The notes beneath the pieces were generated by a model. The model worked only from the letters and a program-made list of their open reading frames with translations, did no database searches and was not told where the DNA came from. From Tamlana crocina (GTDB lineage Bacteria; Bacteroidota; Bacteroidia; Flavobacteriales; Flavobacteriaceae): 64,000 nt of DNA. The stretch spans positions 3,355,501-3,419,500 of the forward strand of contig CP158972.1 in the NCBI GenBank assembly GCA_040429635.1. Reading direction: 5' to 3'. Below are positions 45,945 to 55,800 of the stretch, piece after piece (position 1 is the first letter of the stretch; each line of letters begins with the position of its first letter). The translations under genes were made by a program, and so were the position numbers.

Positions 45945-47282
45945 CTATTTATTGTTCTCTTTAATTTTTGAAGCTTCAGCTTTCATTAAATTAATAGCCT
46001 TACCCAAAGCACCTGCAGCGCCAAGAAAAGTGTTGGAGCCATGGGGCTGGTGGTCTATTACCGAGTACCACTCATAGAAACCTTCGTTTTTGATAACGCG
46101 GTCTAAAAATGGACTAATTTCTTGATAGGCCAACTCTAAATGTCCTGTCTCAATCATAGCTTCAATCGTTCTTCCGCCCCACCAAGTCCAGTCTGCAGCG
46201 TTAACGTATATATAAGGCTTTGTGTCTTTATTAGCAAAACTCTTGTAAGGGTATGGTGGGTAATTAATTATGGCCACGGTCATAGAGCCAGACAAATCTT
46301 TTATAGCTAACATTTTTTTGTAGCAGGTTTCTATTTCTTCCTCGTTTAAAAAACCAGCTTGAATACCGTAAATTGTTCCCCCTAAATAATAGATTTCGTC
46401 TTCATCAAATCCTGAAAAAGGTGAGTCATCTATGTATTTATGAGGAAGGAATTTTTGACGTTTTTCATCCCACAAGTGTTTTCTAACATTTTTTGTAATG
46501 AACTCCTTTTCATTTGTCCAAAATTTATATTTTTCTTGGTCTTCCTTAATCCATTTTAAATATTCGTTTATGGCTAGTACATAAATGGCATTATCATACA
46601 CATCAACACACCAATGTGTATCTTCTGTTGTAAAAACACCCCAAATGGTTTCGGGTTGTACATCGGTCCAATCTATGGTAGTGGCACCTTTTATAAGTCC
46701 AAATTTTTCGGAGTACATATTTTCTTTAAGAAAGTTCAGAGCCATTTCACAACGCTCTAAAATGGTTTTCCCATTTTTGTTTAGTTTAAGAATATCTTTA
46801 TCGCCTGTGACTTTTATGTATCTTGCTAGTGCCAATATTAACGACGCTTCTTGGTCGGTTTCTACTGTATTTTTGTGGCCTTTATAATTGGGTGCGGTCT
46901 TAGAGTATCTATACTCATAACCTCCATCGTTTTTTAATTCGGTATAGCCATCAATGATATTTCCGTCTTCGCCTTGAAAATCAAAAAATAACAACAACCG
47001 CTCTTTGATAACCTCTTGGGGGTTGACTTCTAAGGCAACTTCAATGAATGTGGCAAAATCTCTCACCCATGTTTCAGCATAATTGCTACCTGCCTGAAAT
47101 CGCCCGTCTTTTGGTTTTAAGGTTTGTTTGGCCTTTGCCAGAACAGAATCCAAACGTTTGTCGGCTAAAATAGTTTCAGCCAGTTGTAGCTTTGGGGCTT
47201 TTTCTATTTTAGTTTCATTCTTATGTTTTGTACAAGAAGTAACAAAAAGTAAAAATGTAATTGCTATTATAAATCTACACAT
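45945..47282 (-). CDS. (alpha/alpha)6-barrel glycosidase-like lipoprotein (paralogue of 38748-40049)
   Basis: This 445-residue lipoprotein (signal AITFLLFVTSCTK) shares the motif series of the protein at 38748: AETWVRDFATFIEV, NTVETDQEASLILAL, IKGATTIDWTDVQPETIWG, DVYDNAIYVLAI, NAADWTWWGGRTIEAMIETG and GSNTFLGAAGALGKAI. It is an (alpha/alpha)6 glycosidase-like fold without an assigned family. It is the last gene of the MFS, SDR operon, 25 nt after the SDR gene. The two paralogues in separately controlled operons suggest related but distinct substrates. Confidence 0.7.
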   Translation of the reverse strand: MCRFIIAITFLLFVTSCTKHKNETKIEKAPKLQLAETILADKRLDSVLAKAKQTLKPKDGRFQAGSNYAETWVRDFATFIEVALEVNPQEVIKERLLLFFDFQGEDGNIIDGYTELKNDGGYEYRYSKTAPNYKGHKNTVETDQEASLILALARYIKVTGDKDILKLNKNGKTILERCEMALNFLKENMYSEKFGLIKGATTIDWTDVQPETIWGVFTTEDTHWCVDVYDNAIYVLAINEYLKWIKEDQEKYKFWTNEKEFITKNVRKHLWDEKRQKFLPHKYIDDSPFSGFDEDEIYYLGGTIYGIQAGFLNEEEIETCYKKMLAIKDLSGSMTVAIINYPPYPYKSFANKDTKPYIYVNAADWTWWGGRTIEAMIETGHLELAYQEISPFLDRVIKNEGFYEWYSVIDHQPHGSNTFLGAAGALGKAINLMKAEASKIKENNK

Positions 47283-47307
47283 AATTTAAAGGTTTGGTGG
47301 TTATTAT

Positions 47308-48081
47308 TTATTCAAAGTATCTAGGCAAGGTCGATAATCCTCCGTCTATTTTAATATCATCTCCATTGATGAAAGCCGCCTCATTAGAAGCTAAGAATAC
47401 TGCCGTCATTGCTACCTCTTCGGGTTTGCCACAACGTAGCATAGATGCTTGATTTATAGAGGCTTTTAAAAATTCTTCGCCCTCGGTTTCAACTCTTTTA
47501 GTCAATAAGGGTGTTAAAATTGTACCGGGGGAAATGCTGTTAAACCGAATGTTTTTGTTTCCAAATTGACCTGCCAATTGGTTAGTCATAGATAGTAAAC
47601 CTCCTTTTGCTGCGGCATAAGCCGTCCAATTATCCCAACTTCTATGGGCTTGGGTAGATGATATGTTAATAACACTACCGCATTTGGCCGAAATCATGTG
47701 AGGCAAACAAGCCCGAATACTTCGAAATGCTCCTTTTAGATTGATGTTCATTAGGGTGTCCCAATCGTTATCCGTCATTTTAGTAACTTCACCGGGTATT
47801 GCTACCGCCGCATTGTTTACCAATATGTCTATTTTCCCAAAGGTATTGATACAGGTTTCAGCCAGGGATTCCACTGCTTTGGTGTTGCCTATGTCGCAAT
47901 GCATGTGTATTACAGTGTTGTTACCATTAGCTAACCGTTCTGCCTCTTTTTGACATTTTTCCTCGTTTATATCTGCCATTAAAACACGGGCACCTTCTTT
48001 AACGAAAGCCTCACTTATAGCGAGTCCTATACCATCTGCGGCACCTGTTATAATAGCTACTTTATCTTTTAATCTGGACAT
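47308..48081 (-). CDS. Short-chain dehydrogenase/reductase
   Basis: This 257-residue NAD(P)-dependent SDR has the cofactor motif TGAADGIGLAI, the NNAA motif, the catalytic Ser in VINISSTQAHR and the YAAAK motif. The C-terminal GKPEEVAMTAVFLASNEAAF and IKIDGG are usual for sugar or polyol dehydrogenases of the family. It is cytoplasmic and follows the MFS gene after 2 nt. Next to a sugar porter and, one operon upstream, a mannonate dehydratase-like gene, it could oxidise a hexose or interconvert a hexuronate, but the substrate cannot be read from the sequence. Confidence 0.88.
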   Translation of the reverse strand: MSRLKDKVAIITGAADGIGLAISEAFVKEGARVLMADINEEKCQKEAERLANGNNTVIHMHCDIGNTKAVESLAETCINTFGKIDILVNNAAVAIPGEVTKMTDNDWDTLMNINLKGAFRSIRACLPHMISAKCGSVINISSTQAHRSWDNWTAYAAAKGGLLSMTNQLAGQFGNKNIRFNSISPGTILTPLLTKRVETEGEEFLKASINQASMLRCGKPEEVAMTAVFLASNEAAFINGDDIKIDGGLSTLPRYFE

Positions 48082-48083
48082 TT

Positions 48084-49460
48084 TTATTTTTTATTAAGCC
48101 AAAATTCTTCTATTGCTTCTAGGGATTTTCCCTTGGTTTCGGGTAAAATTTTAGTAACTATCCACACCGATGGGATGGTACATAGGGCGAAAAGCCAAAA
48201 TGTACCATAGGGTTTTAAATTTTCAAGCAACCACGGTACTAACTGACCTATTGCTGTTGCGCCAATCCAAAGGGCAAAGGTTGCGATAGACATGGCAAAA
48301 CCCCTGATGTTGGTTGGATAAATCTCCGATAATAATACCCAAACCACTGGGCCGAATGAAAACGCAAAACACGCTACAAATGCAAGTATAAAACCAATAA
48401 GTAGGTACGGACTATTTACGTCTAAATAAAACAAAACGCCTATGGCGATAAGTGATATTAAAATCCCGGAAATACCAAAGAGCAACAGTCTTTTACGGCC
48501 AAACTGGTCTATTTTCCATATAGCAATTAGTGTAAAGAGTACGTTTACTATACCAATAATTACTTGACCACCCAAAGCATCTCCCAGTTGCAACCCAGCT
48601 TCTTCTAACAGTCTAGGTCCGTAATAGATAACTGCATTTATACCGCAGAGTTGCGTGGATACCGCTAAAATTACCCCAACTACCAAAGCTGTTTTAAAGC
48701 CTCCTTTAAATATAGAGCTTATTTTTACTTTAGTTTTATTGGTGTTGTTGAACAACTGCAGTTCGTTTTCTGTTTCGTTTTGCCCAACTATTTTAACTAG
48801 CGTGTTTTCGGCTTTATCTATTTTACCCTTACTTAAGAACCAACGCGGACTTTTGGGTATAAAAAACAAAAGCACTAAAAATAAAAAAGCTGGAATGGTT
48901 TCGCTACCTAACATGATGCGCCAGACTTCTGAAACAAACACTTTTCTTACCCCTTCAGAAACATCTGCAAGTCCATTGGATTCACTGATATCTAAAAACC
49001 ATGCATTGGTAAAATAGGCTACCAAAATTCCCAGAGTAATGGCGAATTGGTATAAGGAAACCAAACTTCCCCTGATTTTCGCTGGTGCAATCTCTGAAAT
49101 GTATAATGGGGATAGGATGGATGCTAAACCTACGCCGATACCACCTACTAATCGGTAAGCGATAAGAATTTGAAAACTTTGTGATATCATACAGCCAAAA
49201 GCCGATATACCAAATAAAATTGCTGATGCTATTAGCATTTCTTTTCTACCGTATTTATCACTTAAAATGCCTGCTAATAGAGTACCAGTAATAGTACCTA
49301 CAAGGGCGCTACTAACGTACCACCCTTGTAGAACTGCATCCAATTGAAACTGCTTGGTCACTAAACTTATAGTACCAGAAATAACTGCGGTATCAAAACC
49401 AAATAAAAAGCCTCCTAAGGATGCTATAAATGCTAATTTATAAACAATAACTTTATTCAT
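48084..49460 (-). CDS. MFS sugar porter (XylE/GLUT-like)
   Basis: This 458-residue inner-membrane protein with 12 predicted helices shows the sugar-porter signatures: GGFLFGFDTAVISGTISLVT, DKYGRKEMLIASA, RLVGGIGVGLASILSPLYIS, IPKSPRWFLSKGK, STQLCGINAVIYYGPRLLEE and PETKGKSLEAIEEFW. It probably imports a monosaccharide by proton symport. It starts the MFS, SDR, (alpha/alpha)6 operon and has a copy of the shared PUL motif 64 nt upstream (49525-49539). Mannose or another sugar freed by the neighbouring glycosidases is the likely cargo. Confidence 0.92.
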   Translation of the reverse strand: MNKVIVYKLAFIASLGGFLFGFDTAVISGTISLVTKQFQLDAVLQGWYVSSALVGTITGTLLAGILSDKYGRKEMLIASAILFGISAFGCMISQSFQILIAYRLVGGIGVGLASILSPLYISEIAPAKIRGSLVSLYQFAITLGILVAYFTNAWFLDISESNGLADVSEGVRKVFVSEVWRIMLGSETIPAFLFLVLLFFIPKSPRWFLSKGKIDKAENTLVKIVGQNETENELQLFNNTNKTKVKISSIFKGGFKTALVVGVILAVSTQLCGINAVIYYGPRLLEEAGLQLGDALGGQVIIGIVNVLFTLIAIWKIDQFGRKRLLLFGISGILISLIAIGVLFYLDVNSPYLLIGFILAFVACFAFSFGPVVWVLLSEIYPTNIRGFAMSIATFALWIGATAIGQLVPWLLENLKPYGTFWLFALCTIPSVWIVTKILPETKGKSLEAIEEFWLNKK

Positions 49461-49524
49461 TTAAAAACTTCTATTTTAAACCTATTTAATCAAGAACAAC
49501 TTTTTTTTTAAAATACCCATGTTT

Positions 49525-49539
49525 TTTTAGACGAATAAC
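49525..49539 (-). promoter_or_regulatory. Shared PUL motif (site 5) upstream of the MFS operon
   Basis: On the minus strand GTTATTCGTCTAAAA matches sites 1 and 3 at 12 of 15 positions. It has the same orientation toward its gene as the other sites. A -7-like TAGGTTTA begins 55 nt further on, at 49484, a longer spacing than at sites 1-3. Confidence 0.4.
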
Positions 49540-49606
49540 CTTTACGCGTTTGCCAACAGCAGTGACCAATGGCTTTCTTTATTCCATAAACTAAGAAATA
49601 CTGGTT

Positions 49607-50647
49607 CTATTGATTCAAACTAGCAATGATTCCTTTAATGTAACCAATAGTAAACGCTCTACCGCGTTCTTCCCATGAAACATCGCCAATAATTTTTGGC
49701 ACGTGCCCTGGCATAATCATTCCTTTATAACCAACTTCTTTAAGTTTTTTTAGCATCTTAACAGGGTCATAATATCCAGGCATATCCACAAACACTTCAT
49801 TTAATTTGGTGTCATTTACCAATGAGTTAGATACTGTTTGAAAGTGCACATAGATGAGCTTGTCCTGTTTAGCAAAATACTCGGTAACCTCGTCTAGGTT
49901 TGCGCCCATGGCAGAAAAATTACCAAGACAATATTGTAATCCGTGATTTTCACTTTCTACCATCGACATGGCTTTTTTATAGGCCTCAAAACTTCTAAAA
50001 AGTTGAGGTACGCCTGCCAAACTTGGTACGGGGGGATCGTTAGGATGAAGTGCCAGAGTTACACCTGCTTCTTCGGCCACAGGTAATACCCCTTCAAGAA
50101 AGTACTGGTAGTAGTCCCACATTTCTTCTTCTGAAAATATGCGTCCGTGAGACAGTGGCGCCCTTTTAAAATCATCAAGGTCTATGCTCATAGATTGTGC
50201 TCCACCACGAATAGGGTAGGTGGTAGAGGAACGCCAAACGCCTGTTGGGGTCCATCCATAACCTAGAACGGGAATGCCCGCAGCACCCATATTTGCTATA
50301 GTTTCTTGTACATGCTTTAGCTGTTCTTCCCTACCAGGTTGTCCCATCATTATTTTGTCGTAGAAGGAAAATGGCATGTTTTCCAGAGCCAAAAATCGAA
50401 TACCTGCATTTTCAACGGTTTTGCGAAGCATTAAGAGGTCTTTATATTCCCATTGGTGATCTCCTGGAAGAGGCAATTTATCAAAGTTGGTATCAATGAG
50501 GTTGTTCCTATACATATTGAGGATAATCTCATCAACACCCAATTGTTTTATAAGCATTAGTTTGTCTTCTGTTGGGTGCATAAAAGACCCAAATCCCGGG
50601 CGCATAGGTAAATCTTTCCATTGTCCCGTTTTTAATATTCTTTCCAT
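49607..50647 (-). CDS. Divergent mannonate dehydratase (UxuA)-like protein
   Basis: UxuA dehydrates D-mannonate to 2-keto-3-deoxygluconate using Mn2+. This 346-residue cytoplasmic TIM-barrel protein keeps the metal-ligand positions as far as can be aligned: His201 in LALHPNDPPVP, Cys240 in LQYCLGNFS, His268 in IYVHFQTVSNS and Asp294 in GYYDPVKML. The normally conserved RPDHG loop near the end reads MPGHV, lacking the Arg and Asp. It may therefore act on a related but different acid. It is the last gene of a minus-strand operon after a GH38 and an (alpha/alpha)6 protein, and is separated from the MFS/SDR operon by 146 nt. Confidence 0.75.
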   Translation of the reverse strand: MERILKTGQWKDLPMRPGFGSFMHPTEDKLMLIKQLGVDEIILNMYRNNLIDTNFDKLPLPGDHQWEYKDLLMLRKTVENAGIRFLALENMPFSFYDKIMMGQPGREEQLKHVQETIANMGAAGIPVLGYGWTPTGVWRSSTTYPIRGGAQSMSIDLDDFKRAPLSHGRIFSEEEMWDYYQYFLEGVLPVAEEAGVTLALHPNDPPVPSLAGVPQLFRSFEAYKKAMSMVESENHGLQYCLGNFSAMGANLDEVTEYFAKQDKLIYVHFQTVSNSLVNDTKLNEVFVDMPGYYDPVKMLKKLKEVGYKGMIMPGHVPKIIGDVSWEERGRAFTIGYIKGIIASLNQ

Positions 50648-50670
50648 AAGGGTTGTTAAGTTTGTATTAG

Positions 50671-52848
50671 TTATTTTTTTCCTGAATAAGTTTCGCCATA
50701 AAACTTTGTAGTTTCCAGTTGACCATTTTTATAAACAGAAAATGTTTTTCTGTCTAGTTGAACGCTATAGGTGTTATTGTCCCAGTGTATGTTTTGTAGT
50801 AAAGCTTCACCAATATCCTCGTGGTTATAGGGTTTTATGGATAAACTGTTTTCCTGAATGTTTACTCCAAAAGTCCCAAAAATAATAGCCTCCATTCCAG
50901 CTCCGGCAGCAATTTGTAATGGCATTGATGAGCGGTCTGCCTCAGGAGCATCAATACGTGGGTTTTGTGGTAAGTAAGGAAAATGATCTATATAGCGCAT
51001 ATTTCGTTTTAAAACATCCCAACCTTTACCTGCAAATCCTTTTTGATATAGATTTCGTGAAATACGCCCCGGCATACCTGCATACTGGCCACCACCACCC
51101 CAATCGGAGTCGATTAAATCCCAATGTACGCTATCGCGACGGGCAATGGAGTAAACACCATATTTTCCTAAAAATTCGCCTTCTTGAAGATGGCTTACTA
51201 GTTTATAGGCTTGGTGGGTGGGTAAATAATCGGTGCCTAATAAATCGAATAGGTGGTAGGTCCAAATGGTGCCTTTGGTGCCGTCTGGATAATAATTATC
51301 AAACCACCCCAGTTCTTCATTCCACATATACTCATCAACTAAAGATTTTAGTTTTTCAGCGTCTTTAAAGAATCTCTTTTCTAATTTACTATCATTTCTT
51401 TTCTTCGCCCAGTCAGCCATAGTGTAAAGTAGGTCTATGGTTAAGGTATTGGTAATGGGCACAGCATGGTTATAACCATCGGTACGGATTTCAATAATTT
51501 TTTCGGTATTATAACCAACATCAATCAACCCTAAGTCATTGGTATAGTTGGTCTGTAATTCATCTACCCAAGCCTGCATCCATTGCCAAACGGTTTTACC
51601 TGCAGCTTTTTGATCAAAAATGGTAAAATCATTAGTATGCCTTAAATAGGCTTCAATCATAATTTGAAGTGCAAAAGGCTCCTGAATGTAGAGTATTTCC
51701 CAATGTGCTCCATTCCAACCTACATAGGTTTTTTTGAGTTGTACTTGCTCAAAATCGGTGATGATGGCGCCTTTTAAACTTTCGGGGTCCAACATAGCTA
51801 AAACATCTGAAGCATACGAATTATCCCAACTAATGGTATATGGCCAAGTACCTACAGCCCAAAATACGTCGGTTATATAATTTGGGTTTTCGTAACGACT
51901 CATCATTACAGATAACAAACAACGATAGTAGTACTCTTGTAGTTGTTTGTTAGAACTCGTTAAAACTGGCATTTGTTTGTAAGCCCAAGCTAACATATCT
52001 CGGGTCTTTTTATCTGCTTGTTCCATACGCTCTTTAATGTCAGCTTGAAACACTTCAGGGGCGCCATTTTGTGGTTCATAAAACTTAACCGCAAAATAAT
52101 AGGTGGCTGTTTCCCCAGGAGCAATACTAATTTCAAACCCTTTTTCGCTTGTTTCCTTTATGGAAGAAGAAACACGGGCATGAGCCATATCGCTACCTAT
52201 GGTATAGGCATCGATTTGCTTTGATTTTGTATCCCCCTGTTTAAAGTGACATACCATATGTTCTGCTACCTGATTAGGTATGATGGTCATGTTTAAATCT
52301 TTGGAATTACGATTGGTTAATTTAAGTTTAATAAAAACCTCATCGTCTTCAAAAGACACACTGGTCCAGCTTTTTGCAGAAAAACTCACCCATTTTTGGT
52401 TATACTCTTTATGAAAAGTACCTGTTCGCACATATTGGTTGGGTTGCCATTTTTCATCTTGCGTTACCATGATTGATGGCGAATTAGGACGAAAATTACA
52501 CCCAAGAGGATCAGGTGCAGCCCCATCATCAATCCATGATTTCCATTGAATCGGCACATCATCATTAATTATTCTATCTGTGCCTTTGTCATAGAAATTC
52601 AGATTGAAATTGTAGCGGGTAGATTCTATTGGCAAAAACCATACGTTGGTAAACTGAGTAACACTGTACTGTCGTGGTGATACAAAACCACGGTAATTGA
52701 CTAGCAGCACTTGCTCATCGTCAAAAGTCATATCTTCCCTGTCCATAGCATAGTATTCAGGGTCTGCAGGGGTTAATTGTTTTTGAGCCCATGCGTTCTG
52801 GTATAAAACGCTAAGCAACACAACTATTAAAATTTTTAAGTGCTTCAT
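50671..52848 (-). CDS. Large exported (alpha/alpha)6-barrel glycoside hydrolase-like protein
   Basis: This 725-residue protein has a signal peptide (ILIVVLLSVLYQNAWAQ). An N-terminal beta-sandwich of about 270 residues (FTNVWFLPIESTRYNFNLNF) precedes an (alpha/alpha)6 domain. That domain shows YYYRCLLSVMMSRYENPNYI, SWDNSYASDVLAMLDPESLK, WNGAHWEILYIQEPFALQIM and DSDWGGGGQYAGMPGRISRN. The arrangement recalls GH63/GH37-like enzymes, but I cannot assign a family. It lies 26 nt after the GH38 gene and 23 nt before the mannonate dehydratase-like gene, so it probably degrades the same substrate in the periplasm. Confidence 0.7.
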   Translation of the reverse strand: MKHLKILIVVLLSVLYQNAWAQKQLTPADPEYYAMDREDMTFDDEQVLLVNYRGFVSPRQYSVTQFTNVWFLPIESTRYNFNLNFYDKGTDRIINDDVPIQWKSWIDDGAAPDPLGCNFRPNSPSIMVTQDEKWQPNQYVRTGTFHKEYNQKWVSFSAKSWTSVSFEDDEVFIKLKLTNRNSKDLNMTIIPNQVAEHMVCHFKQGDTKSKQIDAYTIGSDMAHARVSSSIKETSEKGFEISIAPGETATYYFAVKFYEPQNGAPEVFQADIKERMEQADKKTRDMLAWAYKQMPVLTSSNKQLQEYYYRCLLSVMMSRYENPNYITDVFWAVGTWPYTISWDNSYASDVLAMLDPESLKGAIITDFEQVQLKKTYVGWNGAHWEILYIQEPFALQIMIEAYLRHTNDFTIFDQKAAGKTVWQWMQAWVDELQTNYTNDLGLIDVGYNTEKIIEIRTDGYNHAVPITNTLTIDLLYTMADWAKKRNDSKLEKRFFKDAEKLKSLVDEYMWNEELGWFDNYYPDGTKGTIWTYHLFDLLGTDYLPTHQAYKLVSHLQEGEFLGKYGVYSIARRDSVHWDLIDSDWGGGGQYAGMPGRISRNLYQKGFAGKGWDVLKRNMRYIDHFPYLPQNPRIDAPEADRSSMPLQIAAGAGMEAIIFGTFGVNIQENSLSIKPYNHEDIGEALLQNIHWDNNTYSVQLDRKTFSVYKNGQLETTKFYGETYSGKK

Positions 52849-52874
52849 ATTAATTATTATTTCTTTGTTACAAA

Positions 52875-55800
52875 TTACATTCCTAATATATCAGATCGAA
52901 GAATTGACTCTCCTTTCTGATCTAATATCAATAATTCATTTACCCTTACCAGTCCCGCCTGATCTGCTACTCCTCCTTTAACCGGTAGTTTGTCTTTATC
53001 AAAGTAAAGCATCACACCATCAGCCAATAACGGCTCATCAAATGTTACATGAAATTTATTTCGCGTTTTCTCGTCTGGTGTATTGGTAAATTTCACCTCT
53101 TTTACATTCTCACCATTACGCACAAATACACGGAATTGTTCATGAATTGGGAAAATATCGCCATTATCAGAAATAAAAGTCAATCCACTAACTGTTTTTA
53201 ATTCTCCCAAGTTAACGCCCAACCAAACATCTTTTGGTTCTTCTTTGGTATTACCAAATTGTTTTGAAACCCAACCACTGTAATAACTACCATCGGTTGC
53301 TTTTAGTGAATTAAAATGACCATTATAATCGGACTGACTAATATTTTGGTTAACGTTTACGAAACGACGGTATCTATAAGCCAATTCTTTGGTGTTTGCC
53401 TTATAAACCTCTACATTAATTACACTGGCTTCTGTAATTTCGAATGGCGCAGAATACTTTTTAGCTTTGGTTGTATTTGTTCTGGTTTCAGTAGAATAAT
53501 ACATATCGTATCCCGGTTCACTGCATTGAATGGTCACTTTAGCTTTTGGCCTGAAAGTTTTAAATTCTTTCGTTGCAATGTATTCATGCTTAATTTCTAC
53601 AGGTACTTTTTCCATATAAACATATGCAGCATCAGAATACTCTCCTACATTGCCACCATTATCAACTGCAGCCACTTTGTAGTAATAGGCTGTATTTACT
53701 TTAGCCGTTTTATCCTCGAACATCTGTCTGTTTAATTCAGAATTACTGTAGGTATAATGAAAGCTGAATGTGCCTTCTGAAGGAACAAGAGTGTTAATCA
53801 AATTGCTTTTGTTGGGAACAAAATCGGCAGATTCACCTCTGTGAATAAGATATTTATCTACGTCTTTTTCAAAATTGGAATAAAACCAAAGGTTAATAAA
53901 ATCTTCGGGAGCTAATGGCGAAACATGTACGGTGTAAACGCCTTGTACTTTATTTGGTTTGGCATCGGCCTCCTCTGTTTTTAGTGTAGTACATTTAATT
54001 ACCTGTGAAGCAACACCACGGTTATTAAATTTATCAACAGGCTCAACTTTGTAGTAATAGGTAGTATTAGGCTCTACTCTTTTATGTCTTCCTCCAGCAT
54101 AGTCCAATACCGTTTTATCCAAATACGAAGTTCTTTCTGAATACCCTAAATAATTAAGCGCATTCAATTTAAAATCTGGGGTTTTGCTACGATATATATT
54201 GTAAAAACCAGAATTATCACTCTCCCAACTAAGTTTTACTTCTTCGTTTGAAACAGCCAATGCAGTTACATTACCAACAACAGGTTTTTCAGCAGGTTCG
54301 CTTAACAAGCGAATGGTTTTTATACCATGCCCGTTGATATTAAATTCTACTTCGTTATTAGAAACTGCTATTTCTTCTTCATCATTTTCCAACAAATTTA
54401 AAACAACTGCTTTACTAATGTCTTGATTTAAATTGAGTTTCATTTTAACTTTCGAATCTTTGCCCGCCAGTTCAAAAAGACGAACAACCAAACCATCGCC
54501 GTTGGCTTCTGCCTTTTTAAGGGTACTGATAACAACATTATCTTTATCGGTAGATAAGAATGATTGTTTAGACGGAAGTTTGCCTTCTTTATTTTTTTCA
54601 ATGTACTGCGAAATAATTGGGTTTGAAGTTTCCCAAGCAAACTGGTATGCCTTTCCTCCTTTCCAGTCGCCAGAATGACTACGAATAGAAAAGGTATAAT
54701 TTTTAACGCCTGGCTGATCTACCTTTACGTTGGTCTGGAAGAAGTTGTTCATCAAGTACAAAAACATGTTACTGTTTTTTGGTTTAACAATCTCTTCTTT
54801 AGGACGACGCCCGTCATTGTTCCAATATACTGGACGAGGATAGCCATAGTTGATACAGTTGGTTTCAATGGTAGAAAGGGTTACACCAAAGTCATCGTTA
54901 GAAGCGTCGGCAAAATGTTGAATAGCATAGAATGCAGACTCTGAAGCTTCAAATTGCAATTCTTTGTTACCGGGCTGAGTAACTGCTCCCGACAATTCAT
55001 GATGGTGCTGATAGTCGGGCACCGAAACAGGTACTGCACAAAAAGCAGCTTCTTTCATATAACGGTTCCAGCCTCCAGTAAGCGCTTCTCCATTCGATAA
55101 TTTATCTACCTCTAGAGCAAAGTCAATTTTCTTTGTTTTATGGTGAACGTAAACCACCAACTCAACCTTACCTGTTAAATAAGCATCTTGACTAATATGA
55201 ATCTCATCCAATACGTCTCCTTTGAAGTACTTCATGCCGGTAAATTTCGTATTCTTCCATTCGCCACTAAAGTGGTCGTAATGTATATATTCTCCAAGTG
55301 CATATGGAGAGTTTTTATCGATAATGTTTTTACCTAACTGTTTATCAACCACATCAGAAATAATGTTTTTTGTTCTGTCAATCGAAATTTGATAAAAGTC
55401 ATTTTCTATAGAATTTGCCTCACTAATTGATGAACTACTGTACCCCGCTTTTTTAGTTTTCTTAATAGTGTAAGACTTATACCCCATCGAAGGAATATTT
55501 TCGGCATAAAAAGCAAATCTGCCATCCATCAATTTTTGTACCTGTATTGGCTTTTTTGTATCAGCATCGATAATCTGAAATTGCTCTAACGGCACCTCGT
55601 TAGCTTTAAAATACACCAACTCATTACGCTTCCAGTTTAGAGGATTGTAAACTACCAACGCACTTTTTTTCGATTGAATTTGCGAACCAATTTTTTGAAG
55701 AGAAACACTTAATGCCTGCTTGTTTATATCAATGGCCTCGTCTACCAATTTTTCGTGCATTACATTTTCGGTTTCGTAATATTTATGATTTCCCCCGTCA

